NCBI RefSeq assembly: GCF_009727055.1
Contig: NW_024065251.1
Location: forward strand, 309,133-373,132
Direction: 5' to 3'
Source: Benincasa hispida
Lineage: Eukaryota; Streptophyta; Magnoliopsida; Cucurbitales; Cucurbitaceae
DNA length: 64,000 bases
In this document: piece after piece, positions 46,427 through 57,744 of the stretch
Position numbering within the stretch: the first letter of the stretch is position 1
Layout: every line of letters starts with the position of its first letter
Made by a program: the position numbers and the translations under genes
The notes under the pieces: model-generated
What the model was told of the DNA's origin: nothing
Databases searched by the model: none
Seen by the model: only the letters and a program-made list of their open reading frames with translations

Positions 46427-47330
46427 AGTATGTCATTTGAAGAAGAATTGCTGATGAACAGACTATATCTAACAAGACTCAGTCCTGTATGGCTATCATG
46501 GAACTTATTAATCAAGCTGGTTTAATGAAGATGGTTACTCAGCTTTGGCCATTTTATCCTCAACTTATTCGTGAGTTCTTCATTGATTTTTCTAATTCTT
46601 TGTAGTTATGAATACAGAAAGGTGCATGTTAGAGGTATCTGCTTTACTATATCTCTTAAAGTTATCAATTAATTTATTGGTCGTGATGATAGTCCCACTC
46701 TTGGTGCTTCATATCCTTCGACTGAAACCTTGGTGTCTGAGTTAACCGGAGGAACCTACACTTCTTGGCCTTGATCTGCTTAACTGTTTCTGCCACATCA
46801 AGTGTCAAATATTCTATTCTCCATAAAATCGGTATAGCAAATTGGTGTCCCTCCACACATGGTTCTGGGGTATCTTCTACTCTTGCCAGCTTGCTTTATC
46901 AAATTGGAACAGGTTCCCGATTTAATTTTAGTGTTTTTGTCTACAATCAAGTGTTGGGACATGTTGAATCCTTCGCTATCAAACTACCTATTTGCTTTCC
47001 ACGTCTTCTGTGTGGTATAATGCTTACTCAGTGCCCCACCATTCTTACTTCATTCGATGCTCCTGGTCCTGCTGCCAAGTGTATCAACTTAAGCTACAAA
47101 CTTTTTCAAATCTCCCATGTGCCTGATATTATGAATATTATTTATCCACCCAAGACCGTTGACATACATGTACTTGATGATCTTCGCGCCCCTGAAGGTG
47201 GTTTGTTGGTTCGCACTGATCTTGGAACTTATATTTTACAAGTGTTGACCTCTGAATCACGGACCTTGAGTAGCATCATCCGATCTCTTACTGATCGTCG
47301 GGCGTCGTGGATACTCTAGTTCAATTGTTG

Positions 47331-47576
47331 AGTTTATCCTTGCCTCTAGATGAAGCTTCATCTATTTCACATCATTCTTTATCTCCACATGTTTAATTTT
47401 CTTCTTATGGCAATCAAGGGGGAGTGGTGGTTGGCTTATGTGTTGATATATTGTTTTGTTGGTTTGGCTGTTGGTTTTGGTGTATGAGTTGGTTTATTTT
47501 TGTTGGTTGGTCTGCATTTTTTTTTGTCATTACATGATTGCCAATAAAGAAAATGATTTCTGCCAAAGGGGGAACT
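47331..47576 (+). other. Sirevirus-like 3' untranslated tail and polypurine tract
   Basis: There are G/T-rich stretches with 'caagggggagtggtgg' (47417) and a final tract 'tgccaaagggggaact' (47561-47576). Repeated purine tracts before the 3' LTR are usual in Sireviruses. Confidence 0.75.
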
Positions 47577-48226
47577 TGTTATTATTTTATTAACATGTAA
47601 ATTTTCTTTTATTTGAATGATTGATCTTTTCCTGTTATCTTCAGGTTAGACCATTTGGTTTTGCTTTTGGAATGTTTTGTTGCTTACCTTTTTGGTATTG
47701 ATGCTGGTTACCTTATTTGTCTCTTCCTTTTAGAAGTTGTTATAAAAGAAAGTTTTTAAAAACAGATTAAAGATAGGTTTTTGATCGACAAAATTTTGTA
47801 TCTTGGTGTGCGACTGTTGCAGAAAGAAGAAGAAAAAAACGGTGCTGATTTTTCATAGATTGTGTGTGATTCTTGAAAAGAAGCATTAAGTTTAGAGGGA
47901 GCCTAAACGTACAAGATCGATCAAGCTGAAAGCTTCTGACTTAGGGAAGTCTGAGTTGTTAGAAGATCTTGAGATAGGTGATATCAAGTTTAGGAGGAGT
48001 CTAAACTAAATAATTATCTAAGGTTTACTGTAATACTTGATAGTAGTTCTATCAGATAAGTGGACTTTCTTGTAAACCTTTTGAGTATTATTTTCTTTTC
48101 AATTGGGCCTTGGACCCCTAGATATAGGTAAAGTTATACAGAACTAGGTTAACATATTGTGTGTTATTTCTTTTCCTACTTATCTTTGTGTTGGTCACAT
48201 TATTAGCATCATTATGTTCATCAACA
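47577..48226 (+). repeat. Sirevirus-like 3' LTR
   Basis: It begins TGTTATTATTTT directly after the purine tract. It contains 'gaagcattaagtttagaggg' and 'gtaaaccttttgagtatt...gccttggacccctag', a pattern I know from Sirevirus LTR ends. The right end is set at ATCAACA (48226) and is a guess within about 50 bases. The matching 5' LTR is not in the window. Confidence 0.65.
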
Positions 48227-49865
48227 CTCATTTTATTTTGATTGCGTGTACTTCTTTTTCAGATATATTAAAAGAGGAATATGAAAGATGTGAAGGCAAT
48301 ATCGAAGAAAGAGGTATGATTAAAGGGCAATATTGTCACATATTTTAAAAACGAAAGGATATAATAGACACAAAAATATATACTATTATAAGGCTAATGT
48401 TCATTGAGGGGAAACCAAAGCTAAGTTTTGTGTAAGCCACTAATTAATGGATGACAGATTTGTGAATCAGATTTTGACAAAGACATATAAAAAAATTCCA
48501 CTCTTAAAAGCAGAATATTGTCAGAACAATCAAAGTTTTGGAAACATAATTATTTTCAATCAAATCTAATTTATGTTTTTCCCCTAGTTTTCTATATCTT
48601 TAAGTTAGTTTTGAATCAATCATATCTTATCCCATTGATATTTTTGGGCTAAACAAAATTAGATCATTTTTTAAAAAAAGTCTAAACATAATTGTCTTTT
48701 GGAAATGTTCATTTCTAAAAATTGACAGAATCTACCAATATTTTCTACATCTAAAATACCCAAATTTAGAATATAGTATCTTATAATAATTAAAGATTGT
48801 CAAATAATGATGATATCAAAACAACAATATATCAAATAATATTTAAATTCAAACTAACCTAAACTTAGAGATGGAAAATCTTTAGACAACAAATAATTTT
48901 ACTAGCAAAACTTATAACTACTAAAAAAAATAAAAAATTTAAAACCAATAAGAAAAAAAAATAATGAATAAAATCCAAGGTTGAAAAGAAAATGGCATAG
49001 GTAAATATCATGTATTTGAAGACGTGAGAAAATATGCAACTACTTCCATCTATTTGCTAACGTAAATACACTTTAATATAATTTGATATTAAACTGTTGA
49101 AATTAATATTAACATTTCATTCACGTTAAGAGCATGTAATTCATATATCAAAAAAAGAAAAACACACATAATTTTCTAATCTAATCCTCATCGAAAATTC
49201 GTAAACTCAATCAGAAACGAATATTGTGCATTTGAGAAAAAAAATATATGACTTGAGATTTTCAACCATAGGCATGCAAGTATGATTTGAGATTAAACCG
49301 TTGTAATTAATATTAATTAGACATGCAATTTCATCAAGAATATATAATCGTATGTCAAAAACACACATGCACAATTTTCATCACTAGAAATCATGAATTC
49401 AAGGATGAGAAAATACATTATTTCTTTTTTTTAAAAAAAAAGATTCGAGATTTCCCACCATAATCACGCAAGCATGATTCTCTAAAATTTCGAAAGTACA
49501 AAGAGTTCGTTGCTCTAAAACTTAGTTTCCTTTATTAAAATATTTAAAAACAAGTTTTTTCTTTAACTTCTTTATATCCATCTCCATCGTTTTTATCTTC
49601 AAGCTTTGATCTCAATACACCTATTTCCTTTATAAAAACAAAAGTGTATCTTTTTCCAACAATAAGAAAAGTATTAATGGAAATAAGATCATGTAAAAGT
49701 TTAATGAAATTCAATTCGAAAGTTGGAGCATGGTGAAAGTGATAGTTGCTCGATTGTGTCTTCATGCACCAATTTTCTTCTCTTTTTCCCCATATCTCAG
49801 ACTTCGCAAGTATTAATGTTGGTTTGCTTTATTCTATTTTGCTCTTTGTACACCATCTGACATTA
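48227..49865. other. AT-rich intergenic DNA, no gene seen
   Basis: No protein match, RNA gene or transposon ends were recognised. A diverged tandem duplication lies at 49078-49478. A weak open frame on the minus strand (49544-49765) has no family I know. Confidence 0.6.
49078..49478. repeat. Diverged tandem duplication of about 200 bases
   Basis: Unit one (about 49078-49281) and unit two (about 49282-49478) share the order: 'ttgatattaaac.gttg.aattaatattaa', 'catgtaattcat..atatca', 'aacacaca', 'aattttc', 'gagattttc..accata...cgcaagtatgat'. Confidence 0.7.
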
Positions 49866-49870
49866 CAAAA

Positions 49871-50075
49871 TATTAGAATTTGTTAATTTGTTGTACTCTA
49901 ACTATTAAGTTTGTTAATTTGTTGTACTCTAACTACTTTGACTAGAGTTAATTTTAACTCTTACTCTAACTAGAGTTAGTTTTATTTATTTTGTATCTTA
50001 TATATATACCCACCTATACACTTCAATAAAGAGATGAGAGAATTATTTTTTATCAAAAGACTCAAGGCTTCAATA
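49871..50075 (+). repeat. 5' LTR of RE1-like Copia
   Basis: 205 bases with repeated 'tgttaatttgttgtactctaac' and 'tctaactagagttag' words, 'tatatatataccc' as a TATA-like box at about 49999, and 'cttcaataaagagatgag' as a polyadenylation-like signal. Confidence 0.95.
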
Positions 50076-50087
50076 TGGTATCAGAAG
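50076..50087 (+). other. Primer binding site of RE1-like Copia
   Basis: TGGTATCAGAAG directly after the LTR; it matches the initiator-Met primer site at ten of twelve positions. Confidence 0.93.
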
Positions 50088-50230
50088 TGAAATGTAAGAT
50101 CTTTTCTTGAGTTTTTTCCGTAAGATCTTTTCTTGAGTTTTTTCCGTATCCCCCCTTCGATTCTTCTCGCACCTCCTTCAACGGTGAACTTCCCACTTTC
50201 CATTTTCCTTCTTCCTTAGAGCTCTCTGCC

Positions 50231-51340
50231 ATGGTCGGTGAAGACCCGATCCCCTCTCCACGAAATCCTAACGTTCCCACCACCTCTTCTACCTTTGACT
50301 CCTCACCAATACCGCTTAATCCTACCATTCTTGAACAATACACCAACCCCTATTTTCTTCACCATTCCGACAGTACCAATCTGATTCTTGTATCCAATTT
50401 ACTCACTGAAACAAATTATACATCTTGGAGTCAAGCAATGGTCACTGGTCTCACCGTGAAGAACAAATTGGGATTTATTGATGGATTTATTCCACGTCCA
50501 ATAGGTGATTTGCTCAGTTCTTGGATTATCTGCAATGGTGTAGTCACTACTTGGATCCCATCAACTTCACTGATTCTGCTCGTGAAATATGGGTTGACCT
50601 TCAAGAATGATATCAATGCAAGAATTGTCCAATAATCTTCCAACTTCGACGTGAGTTATCAAATCTTTCTCAAGATCAAACTTCTATAACTGCTTATTAT
50701 GCAAAATTGAAAGCTCTCTAGAATGAATTAGCTTCTTACCGGCCAGTGTGTTCATATGGTCGTTGTACCTGTAGTGGTGTCAAAGATCTTGTTCGATACT
50801 TTCAAACTGAATACGTAATGACCTTTCTCATGGGTCTCAATGATTATTTTAGTCAAATTCAAGCCCGGTTACTACTAATGGAACCTAAACCAACCATCAA
50901 TCGAGCATTTTCCTTGATTATTCAAGAGGCAAAACAACGTGTAATCTCATCCTCTGCCGTGAAACCTTCCATTTCTTCCACCACTGCCCTCATAGTCAAG
51001 AACTCTTCAATAGCCAATGGCACTACCACTAATTCATCCAATCAATCAAATACATCCAAGAAGAAAGATAAACATGTTTGTTCTCGTTGCAACATTTATG
51101 GCCACACTATCGACCGTTGCTATAAGCTTCATGGCTATCCACCCGGCCATCGACTTCATCAGAAAAATCCTTCATCCGAGAAGGCAACCCCATCTGATTC
51201 ACTCTCTTCTTTGATTTCTGAACAGTGTCAGGGGTTATTGTCATTATTACAGTCTTATTTAGCCAAGACCAAGACTAAAAATGAATCAACTGCCACTACC
51301 TCACATGTTGCAGGTATCTGTCCCAACTCCCATGATTCTC
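50231..51340 (+). pseudogene. RE1-like Copia gag
   Basis: The ATG at 50231 starts MVGEDPIPSPRNPNVP. The N-terminal gag domain shows YFLHHSDSTNLILVSNLL and NYTSWSQAMVTGLTVKNKLG. The frame is broken near 50560-50640, resumes with REL SNLSQDQTS-like text, meets a stop at about 50720, then continues in the long open stretch from 50746. That carries RYFQTEYVMTFLMGLND and the zinc knuckle CSRCNIYGHTIDRC (51079-51120), all four ligands kept. Gag packages element RNA. A direct repeat of 'gtaagatcttttcttgag' (50094 and 50121) precedes the start. Confidence 0.92.
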
Positions 51341-52440
51341 TTATTACATCTGGTGCCTGGTTTTTAGACTTTGGAGCAACAACTCACATATGTTATCAAG
51401 AGGATGCTTTTATATCTCTTATGCCTGTTACAAATGCTTTAGTTTCTTTGCCAAATAAGTCTAAGATTGTTGTTCAATATATGGGAAATGTGAAGTTATC
51501 TTCTAACTTTATCCTTCAAGATGTTCTGTTCATACCTGATTTCTCCTTCAACTTGATATCTATCAGTGCTCTCACTAAACAATTACCTATTGTTGTCAAA
51601 TTTGTTGAATCTTCTTGTGTGATTCAGGACAAGTTATCTTTGAGGATGATTGGTAGGGTTAGCTTATGGCAAGGTCTTTACCTATTTCATGTTGAACAAC
51701 AAGATAGACAGATTTCTACAGATGCTGTTGTCTGTAATACATCTCATTGTTCAGCTTTTATTTGGCATGATAGACTTGGACATCCTTCTCACAAATACTT
51801 GATTGCTTTAAAGAACTTGATATCTGTTGATTCTTTTAGACTTTCTACACATGAACCTTGTTTGATTTGTCCTTTAGCAAAGCAAAATGGTTGAGTTTCC
51901 ATTGTAATCAACATTTAGCAAATAAAATGTTTGAATTGATCCATTGTGACACCTAGGGCCTTTACCCCATTTCCATACATGCTGGCTGTCGTTATTATTA
52001 TTATTATTTTTTTTACTATTGTTGATGACTTTTCAAGATATACATGGGTTTTCTTAATGAAGAACAAGTCTGATGTCTTGAAGATTATTCCACAATTTTT
52101 TGCTTTAGTTGAAACTCAGTATGAAAACAAGGTAAAATGGTTTAGGTCAGACAATGCTCCTGAGTTATCCTTTCAAGATTTCTTTTCATTCAAAGGTGTT
52201 GTTCATCAATTTTCATGTGTAGAACGGCCTGAACAAAACTCAGTGGTTGAAAGAAACATCAACACCTATTAAATGTGGCTAGAGCCTTGATGTTCCAATC
52301 CCGAGTTCCCTTTCAGTTTTGGGGTGAATGCTTATTGACAACTGCATTTTTTTATTAACAAAACTCCTTCCCCTGTTTTAGACTGGAATACCCTCTATTT
52401 TCATATCCACCAATCACATGTTGATTATTTAATGCTTCGA
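51341..52440 (+). pseudogene. RE1-like Copia protease and integrase
   Basis: The protease motif at 51358-51390 reads WFLDFGATTHIC: the aspartate is present but the following serine/threonine is phenylalanine. The integrase zinc region is HDRLGHPSHKYLIALKNL ... CLICPLAKQNG (51769-51891), followed by a stop at 51892. The core (51990-52265) has VDDFSRYTWVFLMKNKSD, RSDNAPEL and [10 protein letters not shown], so all three acidic residues remain. A stop at 52270 and frame changes near 52300-52400 follow. It would process the polyprotein and insert the cDNA. Confidence 0.92.
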
Positions 52441-53160
52441 GTGTTTGATTGCCTTTGTTTTGCTGCTTTTCTGCCTTCCCACGGATCTAAATTTTATCCA
52501 CAAGCTATTCCATCGATTTTCATGGGATATCCTCCTAGAATGAAAGGATACAAGCTGTATGATATTGAAAACTGGAAGTTTTTTTTTTTTTTTGTCTCAA
52601 GAGATGTGTTTTTCCATGAAATTATATACCCTTTTCACAAAATCACACATCAAGACCATTTTTTTTTTATTTCCCGACCTTGTCATACCTGTATCCTTTG
52701 ATTATTCTGGTAGTTATACAACCCATACTCCAGCAGCTAATGAACATAACCACATAGCTGATACATGCCCCAACCACTTCCTTAATTCTGACATGGATGT
52801 GCCCCATTCATTTCCTGTTCAGACTAACAACTCTCCCTCAACCTACAGCCTTTTTTCTACATAGGCCCCAACTATTCTAGCCCCAATCTCACCTCTTGAA
52901 CAAAACCAAATTTCACCAGGTATGCCCTCACAAGTTCTCAACAAATAACCAGTCATTCTTAGACGTTCTACTCAAGCCACTAACCCTTCTTCATACCTAA
53001 AAGACTACTGCTGCAGTCTCCTACAAGCTCAACCACTTACCTCTTCAACAACAAAATTTCCTATACATAAATAACTTGGGTATGAAAACCTGACTTCTGA
53101 TTACAAGCACTTTGCTTTATCAGTCTCCTATGTTTTTTTAGCCTGATTTTTACCGCTAAG
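52441..53160 (+). pseudogene. RE1-like Copia linker between integrase and RT
   Basis: It starts with VFDCLCFAAFLPSHGSKFYP and GYPPRMKGYKLYDIENWKF, the integrase C-terminal part. It continues with proline/serine-rich text full of stops and frame changes (T-runs at 52579-52592 and 52661-52669). No separate domain is seen. Confidence 0.85.
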
Positions 53161-54687
53161 GTGTTCCTCATGAACATTGGCGCAAGGCAATGACTGAAGA
53201 ACTCACAGCCATGGAAACAAACAACACTTGGTCTGTTGTCCCTTTTTCAGTTAACAAACATTCCATTGGTTGCAAATGGGTTTATAAAGTCAAGTTTAAA
53301 GTAGATGGAACCATTGAAAGATACAAGGCTCTCCTGGTTGCAAAAGGGTATACCAAACAAGAGGGGCTCGATTATATTGAAACCTTTTCCCCGGTAGCAA
53401 AACTTGTAACTATCAAAGTTTTGCTAACCTCGCTGCCTCTCTCAACTGGCCATTAGTCCAACTCGATGTGAACAATGCATTCTTACATGGTGATCTCCTT
53501 GAAGAGGTGTATATGGATCTTCCTTTGGGCTACAAGCATAATCTTGTTACATCTAAAGGCGAAAAACTTGTATGCAAACTTCACAAATCAATCTACGGGT
53601 TGAAACAAGCCTCACGTCAATGGTTTGATAAGTTTTCTCATGCTATTTTACAACTTGGCTTCAAATAATCCAAGAATGATTATTCTCTTTTTGTTCGTGG
53701 TAGTGGCACTTCTTTCATTGCACTTTTGGTTTATATAGATGATATTATCATCACAGATGCGTTTACTGATTAGATAACTTGTTTAAAACAACTGTTGAAT
53801 GCCAAGTTCAGGTTAAAGGATTTGGGTTCCCTGCGCTATTTCCTTGGGTTAGAGATTGCTCGTTCAGCAAAAGGCATATTCTTGTCCCAAAGGAACTATA
53901 CACTGCATCTATTAGAAGATTTCAATTTTTTGGCAGCCAAGCCATCTTCTGTCCCTATGGATCCTAATGTAAAGTTGCGCATTGATGAAAGTACATTGTT
54001 GGAAGATCCAAGTTTGTATCATAGATTGATTTAGAAGCTCTTCTACTTGACCATATCTCGACTTGACATCACGTTTGCTATCCACAAACTTAGCCAATTT
54101 TTTGCTAAGCCAAGATAGTCTCATCTACATGTTGTCCACACTCTTTTGCGATATCTCAAGTCGTCTCCTGGTCAAGACATATTTTTACAAGCTTCTTCTT
54201 CATTTCACTTGAAGGCTTTCTCTAATGCTAATTAGGCCTCGTGACCTGATTCACGAAAATCTACTACAGGTTTTTGCGTTTTTCTTGGAGATTCTCTTGT
54301 CTCTTGGAAAGCCAAGAAACAAAGCATTGTTTCCCGATCTTCTGTTGAGGCAGAATACCGTGCATTGGCTGCCACAACTACTGAGCTATTTTGGCTACAT
54401 CAGCTACTATCCGACTTACACATAGCTTCAAATCCACCAACTCTAATATTTTGTGACAATGATGCTACTATTCATATAGAAACTAATCAAATGTTTCATG
54501 AACGTACGAAACACATTGAACTAGATTGTCATTCCATTCGTGATCTTGTTGCCAAAGGAATGGTGAAGCTCATGCCAATTCAGAATTCTTCCCAGCTAGC
54601 AGACCTCTTTACAAAATCCCTTTCTCCTTCTGTTTTTCTTCCTCTACTGTCCAAGATGGGTGTCATTAACTTCCTTATTCCATCTTG
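53161..54687 (+). pseudogene. RE1-like Copia RT and RNase H
   Basis: RT begins HWRKAMTEELTAMETNNTW and GCKWVYKVKFKVDGT (53190-53320). After a frame break at about 53420 it continues with [19 protein letters not shown] and [14 protein letters not shown]. The catalytic box is VYIDDIIIT (53730-53755), kept intact. Then follow LRYFLGLEIARSAKGIFL and, after stops at 54033 and 54117, the RNase H with SRSSVEAEYRALA, LIFCDNDATIHIETN and HIELDCHSIRDLV. The stop at 54686 ends pol, followed by the purine tract. Confidence 0.93.
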
Positions 54688-54695
54688 AGAGGGAG

Positions 54696-54904
54696 TATTA
54701 GAGTTTGTTAATTTGTTGTACTTTAGCTATTAGAGTTTATTAATTTATTGTACTCTAACTACTTTTACTAGAGTTAGTTTTAACTCTAACTACTCTGACT
54801 AGAGTTAGTTTTATTTCTTTTGTATCTCATATATATACCCACATGTACACTTCAATAAAGAGATGAGGAAATTATATTTTATCAAAAGACTCAAGGCTTC
54901 AATA
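54696..54904 (+). repeat. 3' LTR of RE1-like Copia
   Basis: 209 bases, preceded by 'gagagggag'. It differs from the 5' LTR at a modest number of positions plus small indels. Confidence 0.95.
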
Positions 54905-54909
54905 CAAAA

Positions 54910-55254
54910 TTTAAATAAGTGATGTGTTTGAACTTGACATGACAAATGGTATGAATTTAAATGAATTTTTGATAAAGGATGTATTTCATATTTCTTCTTC
55001 TTCCATCGAATTACAACAGAGAAAACATATGGAAGAGTAAGTTCTGTAGTTTGTGATTTTCACCATGTATTAAAGAGAAGCCACCAATCAAATAGATACA
55101 ATGAAAAGCATACTAAAGACAAAAAAAAAAAAAAAGACATCATAAGGGTAGTCTAACACTCTGACCAACTCTATGAAGAGACATGACAATACAAACACAA
55201 TAAACAAGGAACATAGGCTAGGTACGGACAGCCAGGCTGGAGTGAACTGCAACA
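54910..55254 (-). repeat. Probable minus-strand Copia 3' LTR, left border unclear
   Basis: On the minus strand a purine tract (complement of 'tcccccctca', 55255-55265) is followed at 55254 by TGTTGCAGTTCAC, so an LTR should run leftward. A run of A (55120-55135) and 'ctctttaatacatgg' (minus) near 55060 fit an LTR. No clear end is visible before the RE1-like element at 54904. Confidence 0.5.
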
Positions 55255-55782
55255 TCCCCCCTCAAACGAGTGCCAATGAAAGAGAGGCCGATTTTGTCTC
55301 AAAGATAATTGAACCGAAAGACATGGAGAGTCTTAGTGAGACAATCAGCAAGCTGGTCGATCGAAGGAACATATCGAATATCAAGCTGACGATCTAAACC
55401 TTGATCATGAACAAAATGAATGTCAATTTCAATAAGCTTGGTGCGAGCATGAGTAATCGGATTACGAGCAAGAGCAGTAGCATTAAGATTGTCGCATCAT
55501 GTGATAGGCAGGGCAACAAGAGGAATAGAAAGTTCAATAAGCAAAGACTTTATCCAAGCAAGTTCACATGCGACATGAGCAAGTGCTCTATATTCCAATT
55601 CAGTGCTTGAATGAGCAACCACCTGTTGTTTCTTGGAAGACCAAGAGATGAGCGATGAGCCAAAAAAAAAGTACAGAAACCACGAACGGACTTGTGATCA
55701 ATGTTGTAGGCAGCCCAGTAAATGTGGAAGTGGGTTAAAGATGTAGGCCAAGAGAAGTCGTGCCTTGTAGATAACGAAGAAT
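55255..55782 (-). pseudogene. Copia RNase H fragment (RE1-like), minus strand
   Basis: The minus strand gives SSKKQQVVAHSSTELEYRAL, then CELAWIKSLLIELSIP, a stop at about 55498, then ATALARNPITHARTKLIEID and RYVPSIDQLADCLTKTLH. These are RNase H motifs of an RE1-like Copia distinct from the full copy at 49871-54904. The upstream part is cut at about 55782 by an inverted LTR piece. Confidence 0.85.
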
Positions 55783-56330
55783 TCCACCCGATCTTACCCC
55801 TGAAATGGGAGGCTTATTGAGCCAGCGATGATGAGTTACCCTTACCTATGTAGATCTAAGGATAATTCCAAGTGAACAGGAGTTCATAGTTAGCTCAGGA
55901 TTAAGATTAAGTTACCTAGGTCATCAATTAACGAAATAATCAGTTTTATACATATAATGGCATTTAGAACGTAAAAAGTGTCTATTTCATGGTTCAGTCT
56001 TATGCAAACTCATTGCATAGGATGCCCCCACTCATAAATCTCTATATGAACGATTCAGGATCACATCGTTACTACAAAGTGGGCCGCATTCATAGTGTCC
56101 CCAGAACAAGGCGCCCAACCTTATTCATATACCATAGACCATTTTGGCTAAATATTTGAACTTGATCCACCTTTATGTCATTACATAAAATTCAAACTAC
56201 ATTAAATAGCTCAGGACCTTAGTTTATTGGATTCAAGATTACAATTTCAATAACAACTTTATCGAAAAATAAAACAGAATATGTTTATTAATTTACAAAC
56301 TATGAGTTTTAGGACATAAAATCCAACAGA
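55783..56330 (-). repeat. Inverted partial Copia LTR
   Basis: On the minus strand it starts TGTTGGATTTTATGTCC at 56330 and runs through the first part of the conserved core to about 55783. It is most similar to the plus-strand LTR at 57745. It abuts RT coding sequence directly at 56331. Confidence 0.88.
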
Positions 56331-57744
56331 TTAGAATGCTCTTATCCATTGCCACCTTTTATGACTATGAAATTTGGCAGATGGATGTCAAGACAACCTT
56401 TCTAAATGGCGATCTTGAAGAGAGTATCTATATGGCTCAACCAGATGGGTTTATTGCATAGGGTCAAGAACAAAGGTTTGTAAGTTTCAAAATTTTATTT
56501 ATGGGTTGAAACAAGCTTCTAGATCTTGGAAAATAAGATTTGATACTGCGATCAAATCTTATGGCTTTGGACAGAATGTTGACGAGCCTTGTGTTTATAA
56601 GAAGATCGTCAATTCTACTATAGCGTTCTTAGTTTTATATGTTGACGATATTCTACTCATTGGGAATGAAGTAGGTTACCTAACTGACATCAAGAGATGG
56701 CTAGTAACGTAGTTCCAAGTGAAAGATTTAGGAAATGCGTAGTATGTTCTCGAGATTCAGATTATACAGAACCGCAAGAACAGAACACTAGCCATGTCTC
56801 AAGCAACTTATATAGACAAAATGTTGTCTAGGTATAAAATACAGAATTCCAAAAGAGGTTTGTTATCTTACAAATATGGAATTCATTTGTCAAAGGATCA
56901 ATGTCCTAAGACACCTCAAGAGGTTGAGGATATGAGACGCATTCACTATGCTTCTGCAGTAGGGAGCCTGATGTATGCAATATTATGTACTAGAGCTGAC
57001 ATATGCTACGCAGTAGGGATAGTCAGTAGGTATCAGTCTAATCCTGGATATGATCATTGGACTGCCGTTAAAAATATCCTCAAGTATCTTAGGAGAACGA
57101 GAAACTACATGCTTGTGTATGGTACTAAGGATTTGATCCTTACTGGATACACTGGCTTTGATTTTCAAACCGATAAAGATGCAAGAGAATCTACATCGGG
57201 ATCAATATTCATTCTTAATGGAGGAGCAGTAGTGTGGAGAAGTGTGAAGCAAAACTGTATTGCGGACTCCACAATGGAAGCTGAATACGTAGCTGTATGT
57301 GAAGCAGCAAAGGAAGCAGTATGGTTGAGGAAATTCTTGACAGATTTGGAAGTCGTTCCAAATATACATCTGTCTATCACACTATATTGTGATAATAGTA
57401 GTGCAGTTGCAAATTCAAGAGAACCAAGAAGCCACAAGCACAGAAAGCATATTGAGCGTAAATACCATCTGATCCGGGAGATTATACATCATGGAGACAT
57501 CATAGTGACCCAGATATCTTCTGAGCAAAACATTGCTCAACCTTTTACAAAGGCCCTCACGGCTAAAGTGTTTGAAGTCACCTACAGAGTCTAGGTCTAC
57601 GAAGTTTGTAAACTAGGATAAGTGGGAGAAATTTTGGGTATATGCCCTAGTTTATTGTATTCATATGTTTATTGTACTCATATGTTTCTCACTTAAATTC
57701 AACATTGTGATACTCCACTAGGAGTTTTAGTCCAAGTGGGAGTT
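56331..57744 (+). pseudogene. Copia RT and RNase H with 3' tail
   Basis: It enters inside RT (LLSIATFYDYEIWQMDVKTT). The catalytic box LYVDDILLIGN (56635-56668) is intact. The long open stretch 56794-57594 (266 codons) covers the RT end and RNase H: RYKIQNSKRGLLSYKYGI, SLMYAILCTRADICYAVGIV, the RNase H motifs DSTMEAEYVAVCEAAKEAVW, TLYCDNSSAVANS and KHIERKYHLIREI. Breaks are at 56459, near 56500 and at 56712. The end is followed by 'aagtgggagtt', the purine tract of the LTR at 57745. Confidence 0.92.

Larger units (their letters stand above)
42201..47330 (+). pseudogene. Envelope-like region of Sirevirus-like Copia, split by two solo LTRs
   Basis: Three coding blocks belong together: 42201-42994, 44419-44538 and 46432-47319. 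The first is serine-rich and acidic (SSTIGSSSVLISQ, then basic KRRR), with a frame change near 42630. The second includes VPINGVSFHCEENV. The third has NKTQSCMAIMELINQAG and an open stretch at 46765-47319 with ANWCPSTHGSGVSSTL and GSRFNFSVFVYNQVLGH. In cucurbit annotations such products are called envelope-like proteins, a label from position after pol; membrane or entry function is not established. No signal peptide is evident in what remains. Confidence 0.7.
49871..54904 (+). mobile_element. Full-length RE1-like Copia with TATT...AATA LTR ends
   Basis: Perfect CAAAA duplications (49866-49870 and 54905-54909) flank LTRs of 205 and 209 bases. Both begin TATTAGA and end CTTCAATA, not TG...CA. 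Everything in between is in Copia order: primer site, gag, protease, integrase, RT, RNase H, purine tract. It is 5034 bases long, usual for this class. Several stops and frame changes disable it, but it is the best kept coding element of the window and probably the youngest large one. Confidence 0.96.

Noticed and set aside
46765..47319. A 184-codon open frame as a host gene
   Set aside because: It is the last block of the Sirevirus-like envelope-like region, followed by that element's purine tract and LTR.
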